A stretch of DNA of 64,000 nucleotides from CAWGET01 sp963821715 (GTDB lineage Bacteria; Bacteroidota; Ignavibacteria; Ignavibacteriales; Melioribacteraceae), in NCBI GenBank assembly GCA_963821715.1, contig CAWGET010000010.1:124001-188000 (forward strand). The letters run 5' to 3'. The translations under genes and the position numbers were made by a program. This document shows, piece after piece, positions 35,344-44,442 of the stretch (the first letter of the stretch is position 1; each line of letters opens with the position of its first letter). The notes below the pieces were generated by a model. It worked only from the letters and a program-made list of their open reading frames with translations. It was not told the origin of the DNA and did no database searches.

Positions 35344-36486
35344 TTGAGTAACATAGCAAAAGAGTTTATCCAAATAGCTAATATGGCAGTAGAAGAATTC
35401 AAAGAAAAATTCGGTATAATAGGGCGTTCCCGACAAGTGAAAGATCTTGTTGATATCGTAATGCAGGTCGCGAAGTCGGATATTTCTGTATTGCTTTACG
35501 GCGAAAGCGGAACAGGAAAAGAAGTTTTTGCCCGCGCGATTCACGGTTACAGTTTTAGAGCGGAAGAAAAATTAGTAAGCGTAAACTGCGGAGCAATTCC
35601 GGAGGGAATATTAGAAAGCGAATTATTCGGTCATAAAAAAGGATCGTTTACCGGAGCTTTAGACGACAGGAAAGGTTATTTTGAAATTGCTGACAAGGGC
35701 ACTTTATTCTTAGACGAGATCGGAGAGATGCCTTTAACCACGCAAGTAAAACTGCTTCGGGTTTTGGAGACCAAAGAGTTCATGCCTATCGGCAGTGAGA
35801 CCACAACAAAAGTCGATGTAAGGATTATCGCTGCTTCGAACAAGGATCTTCAGGAAGAAGTAGATGCAAAAAGATTCAGAAAAGATCTTTACTTCAGATT
35901 AAAAGCCGTATCATTAACTATTCCGCCGCTCCGCAACAGAATAGAAGATATTCATCTTCTTGCTAAAAAGTTTCTTGAACAATATAGTTATGCAAACAAT
36001 CAGCCGGAATCGAGTTTATCCAAAGACGCTTTGGATCTATTAATGAATTACAGCTGGCCGGGAAATATCCGCGAATTAAAAAACGCCGTTGAAACTGCTG
36101 CCGCATTAAGTAAGAGCAAATCATTAACTGCAGAGGATTTTTTGCCGCTTCTAACCAATTTCGAATCGAAACAAGAAAATCGTTTTCTGCCGGTACATCT
36201 GAACAAACCGGCCGAAACCCTGGACCGCGAAATGCTTTACAGAGCTTTGTACGAAATAAAGAAAGATTTGGAAGACTTGAAAGATATTGCTTACCGTAAT
36301 GAGCGGGAAATTAACTCGATGCATAATGGAAACAGCAAAGAGATCGTTCCGCTTGATCAGCTGGAAAAAGAAGCTATTGTTAATACGCTGAACTACACAC
36401 ACGGGAGCAAACGAAAAGCGGCAAATTTATTGGGAATTAGTGAGCGTACACTTTACAGGAAACTGAAAGATTATGATATCCAATAA
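35344..36486 (+). CDS. Sigma-54-dependent transcriptional activator (no receiver domain)
   Basis: This 380-residue AAA+ activator has no receiver or PAS domain. The central domain starts at IIGRSRQVKDL. It carries Walker A GESGTGKEVFARAIH, the sigma-54 contact loop as GSFTGA (usual form GAFTGA), Walker B GTLFLDEIGEM, sensor DLYFRL and the signature SWPGNIRELKNAVE. The C-terminal Fis-type helix-turn-helix is KRKAANLLGISERTLYRKL. Such proteins activate RpoN promoters. The start is a TTG at 35344; an ATG at 35383 would shorten it by 13 residues. It overlaps lptE by 14 bp, so it belongs to an envelope operon. Confidence 0.88.
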   Translation: MSNIAKEFIQIANMAVEEFKEKFGIIGRSRQVKDLVDIVMQVAKSDISVLLYGESGTGKEVFARAIHGYSFRAEEKLVSVNCGAIPEGILESELFGHKKGSFTGALDDRKGYFEIADKGTLFLDEIGEMPLTTQVKLLRVLETKEFMPIGSETTTKVDVRIIAASNKDLQEEVDAKRFRKDLYFRLKAVSLTIPPLRNRIEDIHLLAKKFLEQYSYANNQPESSLSKDALDLLMNYSWPGNIRELKNAVETAAALSKSKSLTAEDFLPLLTNFESKQENRFLPVHLNKPAETLDREMLYRALYEIKKDLEDLKDIAYRNEREINSMHNGNSKEIVPLDQLEKEAIVNTLNYTHGSKRKAANLLGISERTLYRKLKDYDIQ

Positions 36487-36982
36487 AAACATTATTTTTA
36501 TTTTGATGACCGGAATTCTTGCCGCCGCTTGCAGCTATTCATTCACCGGCGCATCGGTTCCAAGTCATTTAAAAACTATTGCTATACCGGTTGTTGAAGA
36601 TCGAAGTGGAAGCGGTGAGCCCGGACTGCGGGAAACTTTTACGGATGAATTAATTCAAAAATTTATCAATGATAACTCTTTGGAAGTTGCGGACAAAACA
36701 AATGCCGACGCTCTTCTAGAAGTTACTATCTTATCTGTGCCTGAAGCTCCTTCCGCAGTTACAGAAGGCGAGAATGTGGAGACGAGAAGAATTACGATCA
36801 CAGTTAAAGCCGTTTACAGGGACCTGGTAAAAAGGGAAACTATTTTTGAAAAAAATTTTTCGAACTATTCCGATTTCCGAACCGATACCGGAGATTATTT
36901 GGAAGCACGCAGCAGCGCAATTGAAGACGCTACAGACAAATTAACAGAAGATATTCTACTTGGAGTTGTAGCGGATTGGTAA
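36473..36982 (+). CDS. LPS assembly lipoprotein LptE-like
   Basis: The 169-residue protein has a lipoprotein signal peptide (ILAAA-C at about 20). The core matches the LptE family seen in Bacteroidota: CSYSFTGASVPSHLKTIAIP, then VEDRSGSGEPGLRETFTDEL, then DALLEVTI and ETRRITITVKAVYRDL. LptE plugs the LptD barrel that places lipopolysaccharide in the outer leaflet. It overlaps the sigma-54 activator gene and is followed after 24 bp by a TPR protein gene. Confidence 0.8.
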   Translation: MISNKNIIFILMTGILAAACSYSFTGASVPSHLKTIAIPVVEDRSGSGEPGLRETFTDELIQKFINDNSLEVADKTNADALLEVTILSVPEAPSAVTEGENVETRRITITVKAVYRDLVKRETIFEKNFSNYSDFRTDTGDYLEARSSAIEDATDKLTEDILLGVVADW

Positions 36983-37006
36983 ACAAAATTATTATTGGAA
37001 TTTGAC

Positions 37007-37702
37007 ATGCCTAAATTGGAAGAAAAAATCGATGATATTTTAAATTCGAATCCCAAATCACCTTTATTTGTAAGGCTTGTGGATAAAAAATTAAAAAAGG
37101 AAGATTATTCCGGAGCTATGGAAATTCTTCAAAAAAACATTATTCGCTTCACCGATTATCCAACCGCGCTTCTTCTCTACGGAGAAACGCTAGCAGCTAC
37201 CGGATTTTTTAGAGAAGCAGAAATAAACATAAAAAAAGCAAGCGATATCTTAAACTCAGAGAAAACTTTTCACTATTATATGGAAAGACTCGAAAGATAC
37301 CGGAAGATCAGAATAGACAATGATGAAGATTTTTCAAATTCTACGGTGACAGATGAAAAGGATGACGAGCTTAAAAACCTAGCCAAGGAATTATCCGGAG
37401 CAAAAATTTCGCGTGACGAGAATTTAGAGATAAACGAGGAAGAGAAAACAGATACCGAAAATAGAGAGAAAGAGAATCCCGAACCGGAACCTAAGGAAGA
37501 CAAGCCTAAACAGGGTGGAATATTCAATTTCTTTGGCGGCGAAGATTTGGTCTCCGAAACACTGGCAGGAATTTATTTTGCGCAGGGAAATTTGGAGGAA
37601 GCCAAATCGATTTACGAAAAACTTGTAACGATTCAACCCGAAAATGAAGTATACTTTAGAAAAAAGATTGCTGAAGTCGAAGAAGCGATGAAAAAGCAGT
37701 AA
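37007..37702 (+). CDS. TPR-repeat protein of unknown function
   Basis: About 231 residues from ATG 37007; a TTG at 36995 in the same frame would add four residues. The N-terminal half has two TPR-like helical pairs (SPLFVRLVDKKLKKEDYSGA, MEILQKNIIRFTDYPTALLL). A very acidic, Lys/Glu-rich linker (about 110-175) follows, then a last TPR (SETLAGIYFAQGNLEEAKSI). There is no signal peptide, so it is cytoplasmic. It belongs to the operon of the sigma-54 activator and LptE. No function assigned. Confidence 0.65.
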   Translation: MPKLEEKIDDILNSNPKSPLFVRLVDKKLKKEDYSGAMEILQKNIIRFTDYPTALLLYGETLAATGFFREAEINIKKASDILNSEKTFHYYMERLERYRKIRIDNDEDFSNSTVTDEKDDELKNLAKELSGAKISRDENLEINEEEKTDTENREKENPEPEPKEDKPKQGGIFNFFGGEDLVSETLAGIYFAQGNLEEAKSIYEKLVTIQPENEVYFRKKIAEVEEAMKKQ

Positions 37703-37805
37703 TAGTCAGCAGCAAATAAGAAAGCAGTGCCCATTTCCCAACCTGTTCGAAAGTTATTGGTATGCAAAAACCAAAAAAATTGAGAAGAGTTATCAAATAA
37801 AATTA

Positions 37806-38420
37806 ATGCATAGACTTAACCTTCTAAATAAATTAACTAAAAATTTTTACACAAGGGAATTACTTACCGTAGCGGAAGACCTTCTCGGGAAATATTTTAT
37901 CAGAAAGTTAGACGGTAAAATTTTAGCGGGGAAAATCGTTGAAGTGGAGGCGTATGACGGCGAGATTGACGAAGCCTCTCACACTTTCCGCGGCAAAACA
38001 AAACGCAACGAAATTATGTTTGAAGAAGGCGGTTATCTCTATGTTTATTTTACATACGGAGTTCATTTTTGCTGCAACGTTGTATCCGGGAAAAAAGATG
38101 AAGGCAAAGCGATTTTGATAAGGGGAATTGAGCCGCTTGAAGGAATCGAGATAATGGCTGAAAACCGTTTCGGGAAAAACAAAATATCGGAAAAAGAGAA
38201 GGAGAACCTTACAAGCGGACCCGGGAAAATTTGTCAGGCTTTCGATATAGCGAGAGAGGAAAATGGAGTCGACCTTATGGGAGATGAAATATTTCTGCTA
38301 AAAAATAAAAAAGTATCTGAAGCCGATATTGTTAGAAGTAAAAGAATCGGCATAAAAAAATCAACTGAGCTGCCTTGGCGTTTCTACATTAAAGATAACC
38401 GATACGTCTCCAAACGATGA
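37806..38420 (+). CDS. 3-methyladenine DNA glycosylase (AAG/MPG family)
   Basis: The enzyme excises alkylated bases (3-methyladenine, hypoxanthine). The 204-residue protein shows the AAG signature: AEDLLGKYFIRKLDGKIL, KIVEVEAYDGEIDEASHTFR (catalytic Glu and tyrosine region), RNEIMFEEGGYLYVYFTYGV and the acidic LTSGPGKICQAFDIA. It is a full-length monofunctional glycosylase. It is a separate enzyme from the helix-hairpin-helix type AlkA. Its stop overlaps the start of the next gene by four bases. Confidence 0.92.
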   Translation: MHRLNLLNKLTKNFYTRELLTVAEDLLGKYFIRKLDGKILAGKIVEVEAYDGEIDEASHTFRGKTKRNEIMFEEGGYLYVYFTYGVHFCCNVVSGKKDEGKAILIRGIEPLEGIEIMAENRFGKNKISEKEKENLTSGPGKICQAFDIAREENGVDLMGDEIFLLKNKKVSEADIVRSKRIGIKKSTELPWRFYIKDNRYVSKR

Positions 38421-39448
38421 ACACACCGAAAAATATACTAGTAGTAAGAACCGACCGGATTGGCGACGTAGTTTTAACTTTACCGATGGCTAATCTCATC
38501 AAAAAGAATTATCCTAATTCGGAACTTGTTTTTATGGTTCGGAAATATACCTCCCCTCTTGTGCAAAATAATAAATTTATTGATGACCTTATTATTTACG
38601 ATGAAGCGAAAAATTTTTCGGCCCTGCTAAATGAAATAAAAAAATTTAATTTTGATTCTGCAATCGTTGTTCATCCTTCGTTCAGAATAGCACGTTTAAT
38701 TTTTTTAGCAAAAATAACTACTCGTATAGGAACAGGATTTAGGTGGTATTCCTTCCTCTTCAATAAAAAACTTTATGTGCACAGAAAATACGGAACCAAA
38801 CACGAGCTGGTTCACAATATTGAACTTTTAAAATTTTTTGGGATAGATGAAGAAATACGTGAAGAGAACGCTGAGTTCGGAATTTGCGTTTCAGAAGAAA
38901 AATCAAAAAAAATAAAAGAAGTTTTTGATGAATATAAAATTGATAAATCAAAACCGATAATAATTATTCATCCCGGAAGCGGCGGAAGCGCGGTCGATTT
39001 TCCGATTGAAGGATTTAAGGATTTGGTTTCTTATCTTTCAACTTTGGATGTTGAATTGATATTAACCGGAACTAAAAAAGAATTTAATATTTGCGAAAAA
39101 ATCTCGTCATCCAAAACAAAAAATTTTGCAGGAAAATTTAATCTCGAGGAACTCATCTCTTTAATAAACGAGACTGATGTTCTTATCGCGAATTCGACGG
39201 GGCCTATACACATTGCAGCTTCTTTAAAAAAGTTTGTTGTCGGGTTCTATCCTAAATTTCCCGCGGCTTCCCCGGTCCGCTGGGGTCCTTTTACAAACAG
39301 GAAATTGATTTTTACTCCGGATATTGACTGCAGGAACTGCACAAGGAAACAATGTGAACGAACAAATTGTATGAAAAGCATTTCAGCGAAGGAAGTTTTT
39401 GAAAAACTGAAAAAAGTTTTATATTCAGAGTTTAGTCCGGAGAACTGA
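38417..39448 (+). CDS. Glycosyltransferase family 9 (heptosyltransferase-like)
   Basis: This 343-residue GT-B enzyme has the GT9 N-terminus ILVVRTDRIGDVVLTLPM, a Rossmann region PIIIIHPGSGGSAVDFPIEG, and the acceptor-side ETDVLIANSTGPIHIAASLK. The C-terminal cysteine-rich CRNCTRKQCERTNCM resembles the conserved tail of WaaF/WaaC-type enzymes that add heptose or related sugars to the LPS core. Sugar donor and position are inferred from the family. It overlaps the glycosylase gene (ATGA) and the DUF3108 gene. Confidence 0.85.
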   Translation: MNTPKNILVVRTDRIGDVVLTLPMANLIKKNYPNSELVFMVRKYTSPLVQNNKFIDDLIIYDEAKNFSALLNEIKKFNFDSAIVVHPSFRIARLIFLAKITTRIGTGFRWYSFLFNKKLYVHRKYGTKHELVHNIELLKFFGIDEEIREENAEFGICVSEEKSKKIKEVFDEYKIDKSKPIIIIHPGSGGSAVDFPIEGFKDLVSYLSTLDVELILTGTKKEFNICEKISSSKTKNFAGKFNLEELISLINETDVLIANSTGPIHIAASLKKFVVGFYPKFPAASPVRWGPFTNRKLIFTPDIDCRNCTRKQCERTNCMKSISAKEVFEKLKKVLYSEFSPEN

Positions 39449-40239
39449 TGATACGCGAAATAAAATTTATATATACATTTTTATTGATGCTTGGCGGAAA
39501 TTTGATTTTTGCGCAGGCAGACGATTTTAGAGAGATTGAAAACGAAGCTTTTACCGTCGGTGAAAAATTAACATTTGATGTAAAATATGGATTTGTTACA
39601 GCAGGGGTTGCGGAAATGGCGATTCCGGAATTTAAAAAAATTTCGGGGCGGGATGTTTATCACATCACATTCCGCGTAAATTCTGTTTCGAGTTTCGATC
39701 CGTTTTACAAAGTGCGGGACAGATATGAATCGTACCTCGATAAGGAAGGATTATTTCCGTGGCGGTTCGAACAGCATATTAGAGAAGGCGGTTATAAGCG
39801 GGATTTCGCGGCGTTCTTCGATCAGCGAAGGGGAAAGGCAAAAACTTCAGAAGGCTCTTATGATATTCCGCAATATGTAAACGATATTGTTTCCGCTTTT
39901 TATCTGGCGCGTACTTTTGAGTACGAAGAGCTGGAAAGAGGCGACAGGGTACATCTTGAAAATTTTTATAAAGATAAAGTTTATCCTCTTGATGTTGTAT
40001 ACCTGGGGAAGGAAACGATTGAAGTTGAAGCAGGAACTTTCGAATGCATAATGGTTGAACCGTTGGTGGAAGAAGGCGGATTATTCAAGAGCGAAGGAAG
40101 CATTGTACTCTGGTTATCGGACGATGATTTGAGGATTCCGGTTAAAGTAAAAACCAAAATTATTATCGGATCGATAAACGCCGAGCTTACAGCTTACGAA
40201 GGACTCGCGGGCGAATTGAAATCGAGAGTTGGGGATTGA
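39448..40239 (+). CDS. DUF3108 protein, exported
   Basis: The 263-residue protein has a signal peptide (about 1-23, ending FAQ) and the DUF3108 pattern: FTVGEKLTFDVKYGFVTAGV, then YKVRDRYESYLDKEGLFPW, then IPQYVNDIVSAFYLAR and GTFECIMVEPLVEEGGLFKS. DUF3108 proteins are periplasmic beta-rich proteins of unknown function found in Bacteroidota and Proteobacteria. Its start overlaps the stop of the GT9 gene (TGATG), which suggests linked expression with LPS core genes. Confidence 0.85.
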   Translation: MIREIKFIYTFLLMLGGNLIFAQADDFREIENEAFTVGEKLTFDVKYGFVTAGVAEMAIPEFKKISGRDVYHITFRVNSVSSFDPFYKVRDRYESYLDKEGLFPWRFEQHIREGGYKRDFAAFFDQRRGKAKTSEGSYDIPQYVNDIVSAFYLARTFEYEELERGDRVHLENFYKDKVYPLDVVYLGKETIEVEAGTFECIMVEPLVEEGGLFKSEGSIVLWLSDDDLRIPVKVKTKIIIGSINAELTAYEGLAGELKSRVGD

Positions 40240-40311
40240 AAGCTGATTACTATATTTTGACAATTAAGTTGAGTATTTTACGGGTGAAATTTCAATAATC
40301 AATTTTAATCT

Positions 40312-41250
40312 ATGAACAATACCGATCCGGAAATTAACGAAGAAATAGAAGACAAAACTTCCCGCCTGAATCCAAAAATATCTCCGGTTGTTGCCGCGCT
40401 TATTGGGCTGGTTCTGGTCTTCGTGCTTTATCAAATTGTCGGCAGTGTTATAAGCCTGCTTATCTTTGGCTTCAATTTACAAGAAGCAAACATTCACGCC
40501 TTGCGACTTTTTACGGTTGCCGGACAAATTTTATTGATCCTACTTCCGGCACTAATTTTATCAAAATCAATTTATCAGGATGTTTCAACTGTAATCCGTT
40601 ATAAATATCCTTCCGCAAAAGAGATAGGGTTTTATGTTTTAGGCTTGGTAATTTTAACTCCTTTTCTGCAAAACTTGTTATTCATCCAAAACTATTTTAT
40701 CACTTATCTTGCCGATCTTGTTCCGTTTATCGAGCAGGCAAAAACTTTTCTCGATCAATTAGATAAATTAATTGAAGAAACTTATAAAGAATTAATTACG
40801 GCGAATTCGTTTTTCGAAGCGTCTTTCATCGTTATGGTTGTCGCCGTAACGCCAGCAATTTGCGAGGAAGTTTTTTTCCGGGGATTTGTTCAGAAAAGTT
40901 TTGAGCTGAAAACAAAACCGGTAACTGCTGTTTTATTAACGGCGTTCTTTTTCGCGGCTTATCATTTCAGTCCTTATGGTTTAATAGCTTTATTGATTTT
41001 AGGAGCGTATTTTGGATTAACGGCTTATTTGAGCGGGTCCATTTTCATCCCGATAATTCTGCATTTCTTAAATAATCTTTTTGCGCTAATTGTGTTTTTT
41101 ATTTTTGGAGAAGAAGATTTTGTTTCCACAACGGTTATGGATAAATCGGAACTCCTATGGCATTCGGTAAGTTTCGTAATTTTATTGGTTGTATTTATTC
41201 TATTTTTCCGTTTTATTGTAAAGAATTATAAAAATATAAAAACTTATTAA
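40312..41250 (+). CDS. CPBP (Abi/CAAX) intramembrane metalloprotease
   Basis: The 312-residue protein has about eight transmembrane helices. The CPBP active-site motifs are EEVFFRGFVQKSF (EExxxR), FFAAYHFSPYG (FxxxH) and the later ILHFLNNL (HxxxN). Family members process prenylated or other membrane proteins; in bacteria several serve in bacteriocin maturation or self-immunity, but no bacteriocin gene is visible here. It precedes the zinc-ribbon gene by 13 bp with an upstream ribosome-binding site, so a small operon with cdsA is likely. Confidence 0.85.
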   Translation: MNNTDPEINEEIEDKTSRLNPKISPVVAALIGLVLVFVLYQIVGSVISLLIFGFNLQEANIHALRLFTVAGQILLILLPALILSKSIYQDVSTVIRYKYPSAKEIGFYVLGLVILTPFLQNLLFIQNYFITYLADLVPFIEQAKTFLDQLDKLIEETYKELITANSFFEASFIVMVVAVTPAICEEVFFRGFVQKSFELKTKPVTAVLLTAFFFAAYHFSPYGLIALLILGAYFGLTAYLSGSIFIPIILHFLNNLFALIVFFIFGEEDFVSTTVMDKSELLWHSVSFVILLVVFILFFRFIVKNYKNIKTY

Positions 41251-41263
41251 CCGGAGGAAATAT

Positions 41264-41620
41264 ATGGTCTGCCCAAATTGTGAATATCAGTATGTGGAAG
41301 GAATAGAAGTTTGCCCGGACTGCGGTGTTGAACTTGTATCCGAAAAAGATTTCGAAGGAAAACTTGTTCATTACCAAGATTGGGTGGTTGTATATACTAC
41401 AAATGAAGAATATGTTGCCAATATGTATAAAGCTAATTTGGAAGGCGCGGATATTGAAGCAAGCGTAATGATGAAGAAGGACAGGAGCTTTCCTGCCGTT
41501 GGTGATTTGGCGGTTATCAAAGTATTGGTACGGAAAAAAGATGCTGACGAAGCATTGCGGATCATAAACGATATTAACCGGGAAAGCGAAGAGGAACATG
41601 AAGAGGACGATGAGGAATAA
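41264..41620 (+). CDS. Zinc-ribbon DUF2007-type protein
   Basis: The 118-residue protein begins with a zinc ribbon (CPNCEYQYVEGIEVCPDCGV). A DUF2007-type signal-transducing domain follows (YQDWVVVYTTNEEYVANMYKANL, DIEASVMMKKDRSFPAVGDL, KVLVRKKDADEALRII), and the end is an acidic tail (EEEHEEDDEE). DUF2007 domains resemble PII-like putative regulators; their ligand is unknown. A clear GGAGG ribosome-binding site is present. It is followed directly by cdsA. Confidence 0.7.
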   Translation: MVCPNCEYQYVEGIEVCPDCGVELVSEKDFEGKLVHYQDWVVVYTTNEEYVANMYKANLEGADIEASVMMKKDRSFPAVGDLAVIKVLVRKKDADEALRIINDINRESEEEHEEDDEE

Positions 41621-42441
41621 TGGCGCTTAATAATACCGCCGTCAGAATTATTGTTTCTGCTGTTGCAATTCCGCTTATCCTGCTTGCTGCATATCTCGGC
41701 GGAATTTTTTTTCTGATCTTCGTTCTCGGCATAGCATTAATTTCATTCCACGAACTCTCGGGAATGGCAAAAAACAAAGACATAAATCCACAGTTATGGT
41801 TTGGATTAATTTCTGTTTTTCTGTTAGTCTTAAATTATTACAGTCCATTTTTGCGTGTTGATTTATTAATAATATCAATCGTAACTCTCTCTCTTATTTA
41901 CGAACTCTTCCGCAATAAAGGTTCCGCTATTCACAATGTCGGCTTTACAATTTTAGGAATCACTTACATTGGTTTGTTTGCTGCTTCCATACTGCGCATA
42001 CGTGAAATTTATTCTTACCAGGAAGAATTATATATTAACGGCGGTTTGCTTATCATCGCTATTTTTATCGGCATCTGGGTTTGCGATTCAGCAGCTTTTT
42101 TTCTCGGAACCGCGTTCGGCAAGCATAAACTATACCCTCGTGTTAGTCCAAACAAAAGTTGGGAAGGAGCTCTGGCCGGATTTATTTTCGCGGTAGTCGC
42201 AATGGCAGCGCTTAAATTTATTTTCCTCGATTTTCTTAATTTACTTGATGTTATTATTATCGGGATTATCATCGGAACAGTCGGGCAGATCGGCGATCTG
42301 GTTGAAAGTCTTCTAAAACGTGACGCTGGAGTCAAGGACAGTTCCGCGCTCATTCCGGGTCACGGAGGAATCTTAGATCGATTCGATTCCCTGTTCCTGA
42401 TCGCGCCGGTGGTTTATCTTTATATTTATTTTATTAATTAA
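41620..42441 (+). CDS. cdsA: Phosphatidate cytidylyltransferase
   Basis: CdsA makes CDP-diacylglycerol from phosphatidate and CTP, the branch point to all membrane phospholipids. The 273-residue protein has about eight transmembrane helices. The cytidylyltransferase signature lies near the C-terminus, with AFFLGTAFGKHKLYPRVSPN, KSWEGALAGF, GQIGDLVESLLKRDAGVKD and PGHGGILDRFDSL. Start overlaps the previous stop codon. Confidence 0.95.
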   Translation: MALNNTAVRIIVSAVAIPLILLAAYLGGIFFLIFVLGIALISFHELSGMAKNKDINPQLWFGLISVFLLVLNYYSPFLRVDLLIISIVTLSLIYELFRNKGSAIHNVGFTILGITYIGLFAASILRIREIYSYQEELYINGGLLIIAIFIGIWVCDSAAFFLGTAFGKHKLYPRVSPNKSWEGALAGFIFAVVAMAALKFIFLDFLNLLDVIIIGIIIGTVGQIGDLVESLLKRDAGVKDSSALIPGHGGILDRFDSLFLIAPVVYLYIYFIN

Positions 42442-42463
42442 ATATTAATTCAGATTTTATAAC

Positions 42464-43279
42464 ATGGAAATTTTAAAAAAAATAAATAGTCTTCTCGAAG
42501 CAAATCAAAAATTTGCGGTAGCAACTGTTGTAGCTATTCGCGGGTCGGTGCCTGGAAGAAAGGGATTCAAATTAGTTATCGAAAATTCCGGAGAAACATT
42601 TGGGACGGTTGGCGGCGGCGCGCTGGAAACAGAAGTAACAAATGAGGCTGTTGCAAGAATGAAATCCGGGGAAATCGGATTAAAGAAGTATTCTCTTACG
42701 GATAATCCCAACTCCAAAGAAGAAAACGTTGTACCGATGAGCTGCAGCGGAGAAATTCAAATATTCTATGAGGTCTTTGGCAATCAGCCTGCGGTGTATG
42801 TTTTCGGCGGAGGCCATGTAGGCAGCGCACTCCTCAAAATCTTAAATCCATTGGGATACCATCTGATCCTGATAGATAACCGCCCGGAACTCTACGGCGA
42901 TGGAAAAAATACCGGCGCCGCGGAATTTCATCTTTCAGAATATACTGAATTCGCGGATAAATTTAATCCGGAAGAAAATTCCTACGCGGTTATTTTAACT
43001 CACAAGCACATATTCGATTATGAAATTTTGAAAAGAATCTATGCCCGCAATTTAAAGTTTGAGTATGTAGGAGTGATCGCTTCGAAATCTAAAGCTAAAG
43101 GGATGATCAGCAAATTGAAGGAAGAAATTAATACAGCACTCGATCTCTCAAATTTAGCTATTCCTATCGGACTCGATATCGGCGGAGAGTCGGCATTCGA
43201 AATAGCATTAAGTATAGCTGCTCAAATTCAGTCCATAAAATATCAAAAAAACGTTAATTCAGTCTCAGTAAATAATTAA
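42464..43279 (+). CDS. XdhC/CoxI family protein
   Basis: The 271-residue protein has the N-terminal XdhC domain (AVATVVAIRGSVPGRKGFKL, GTVGGGALETEVTNEA, PMSCSGEIQIFYE). The C-terminal Rossmann-like domain contains VYVFGGGHVGSALLKILNPL and YEYVGVI-type motifs. XdhC proteins bind and sulfurate molybdenum cofactor before insertion into xanthine dehydrogenase-type enzymes. No molybdopterin enzyme gene is in the window, so the partner is elsewhere. Confidence 0.88.
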   Translation: MEILKKINSLLEANQKFAVATVVAIRGSVPGRKGFKLVIENSGETFGTVGGGALETEVTNEAVARMKSGEIGLKKYSLTDNPNSKEENVVPMSCSGEIQIFYEVFGNQPAVYVFGGGHVGSALLKILNPLGYHLILIDNRPELYGDGKNTGAAEFHLSEYTEFADKFNPEENSYAVILTHKHIFDYEILKRIYARNLKFEYVGVIASKSKAKGMISKLKEEINTALDLSNLAIPIGLDIGGESAFEIALSIAAQIQSIKYQKNVNSVSVNN

Positions 43280-43287
43280 TTGATCAG

Positions 43288-44001
43288 ATGAATACCTATT
43301 CAGATTTCGTTCAGTATTATGAAGACATTTTTCCTTACCGGGAGAATACTTTCTTGTTTTTGAAAAGCTATATGCTTCCAAACTTTAATTCGGTTCTTGA
43401 TCTCGGATGCGGAACCGGCGCTACCGTTTCAAGGTTTAGTTCGGCGACTGACTTTGCGCTGGGGATAGACAACGACGCCGAAATGATAAATTTTGCTCGG
43501 GAAAAATATAAAGGGGCTGAGTTCCGCAAGATGGATATAACGCAGCTACAACAGCTGGACTATGATTTTGATTTGATCTATTCAGTGGGAAATGTTTTAC
43601 CGCACATTCCGAAGAATCTTCAAAAGGAATTAGCCGAAAAAATTTATAATAAGCTGAGATCAAAAGGACGTTTTATTTTCCAAACTGTTAATTGGAACGC
43701 CGTGTTGGAAAAAGGTTTTCAGAATTTTAAAGTAATTGAGGAAAAAGAAAAATCACTCAAATTTTTTCGCGAATATAAAGATATTACAAAAGAGAGAATT
43801 ACTTTCCATCTTCGATTAGAAAAATTCGGTAAAATAGTCTTTGAAGAAGAGCAAATTTTATACCCGCTTACTTCAGACGAGTATAAAAATATCTATAATT
43901 CCGCGGGATTTATTTTCAAAGATCACTTCGGCGATTACGGAAAAAATCCATTTGATGATTCTTCAAGTCCGGCAAATATTTTGGTCTTCGAGAAATATTG
44001 A
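43288..44001 (+). CDS. Class I SAM-dependent methyltransferase
   Basis: The 237-residue protein shows SAM motif I VLDLGCGTGATVSRF, motif II-type FALGIDNDAEMINFA, and FRKMDITQLQQLDYDFDLIYSVGNVLPHI, which is typical of Methyltransf_25/11 enzymes. The substrate cannot be deduced. It begins 8 bp after xdhC and is followed by a 150-bp spacer, so it likely ends that operon. Confidence 0.85.
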   Translation: MNTYSDFVQYYEDIFPYRENTFLFLKSYMLPNFNSVLDLGCGTGATVSRFSSATDFALGIDNDAEMINFAREKYKGAEFRKMDITQLQQLDYDFDLIYSVGNVLPHIPKNLQKELAEKIYNKLRSKGRFIFQTVNWNAVLEKGFQNFKVIEEKEKSLKFFREYKDITKERITFHLRLEKFGKIVFEEEQILYPLTSDEYKNIYNSAGFIFKDHFGDYGKNPFDDSSSPANILVFEKY

Positions 44002-44123
44002 TGTTTTAATTGCCTAATTAGAAATGATTGAGATTTAACCCAAAACTCCGCCTTCTATCAAAAAAAACGATCCTAAATAAATTTAAAAATATTAGCAGAA
44101 ATGAAATATTTTCTTTAATTTTG

Positions 44124-44143
44124 TTATGAGCATATACTCATAA
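44124..44143. promoter_or_regulatory. Palindromic operator upstream of the DUF134 gene
   Basis: TTATGAG and CTCATAA form a perfect 7-bp inverted repeat with a 6-base centre (TTATGAGCATATACTCATAA). It ends 8 bp before the start codon of a DUF134 helix-turn-helix protein gene, where an autorepressor would occlude translation or transcription. Binding by the DUF134 protein is inferred. Confidence 0.55.
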
Positions 44144-44151
44144 TTAAATTA

Positions 44152-44439
44152 ATGCCAAGACCAAAAAAACATAGAAAAGTAAGCTGCCGTCCCGCCGCTT
44201 CCTATTTTAAGCCAATCGGAATCCCGATGTTCAAACTTGACGAAGAGATTCTGGAAGCCGATGAATTGGAGGCGATAAAACTCGCTGATCTTCAAAAAGA
44301 TTCCCATGAAGAAGCGGCTAAAAAAATGAATATTTCCCGCGCGACTTTTGGAAGGATCATTTCGAAGGCAAGAGGAAAAATTGCAGATTCGCTGCTAAAT
44401 GGGAAAGCGCTTAGAATTTCTGATATTAAAACGGAGTAA
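44152..44439 (+). CDS. DUF134 helix-turn-helix regulator
   Basis: The 95-residue protein is a DUF134 member: MPRPKKHRKVSCRPAASYFK, then IPMFKLDEEILEADELEAIK, and a helix-turn-helix with HEEAAKKMNISRATFGRIIS. DUF134 proteins resemble sigma-70 region 4 or Xre-like HTH and often neighbour dinitrogenase cofactor-type (NifX) genes, as here, 3 bp upstream of one. A palindrome just upstream fits autoregulation. Target genes are unknown. Confidence 0.9.
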   Translation: MPRPKKHRKVSCRPAASYFKPIGIPMFKLDEEILEADELEAIKLADLQKDSHEEAAKKMNISRATFGRIISKARGKIADSLLNGKALRISDIKTE

Positions 44440-44442
44440 AAA

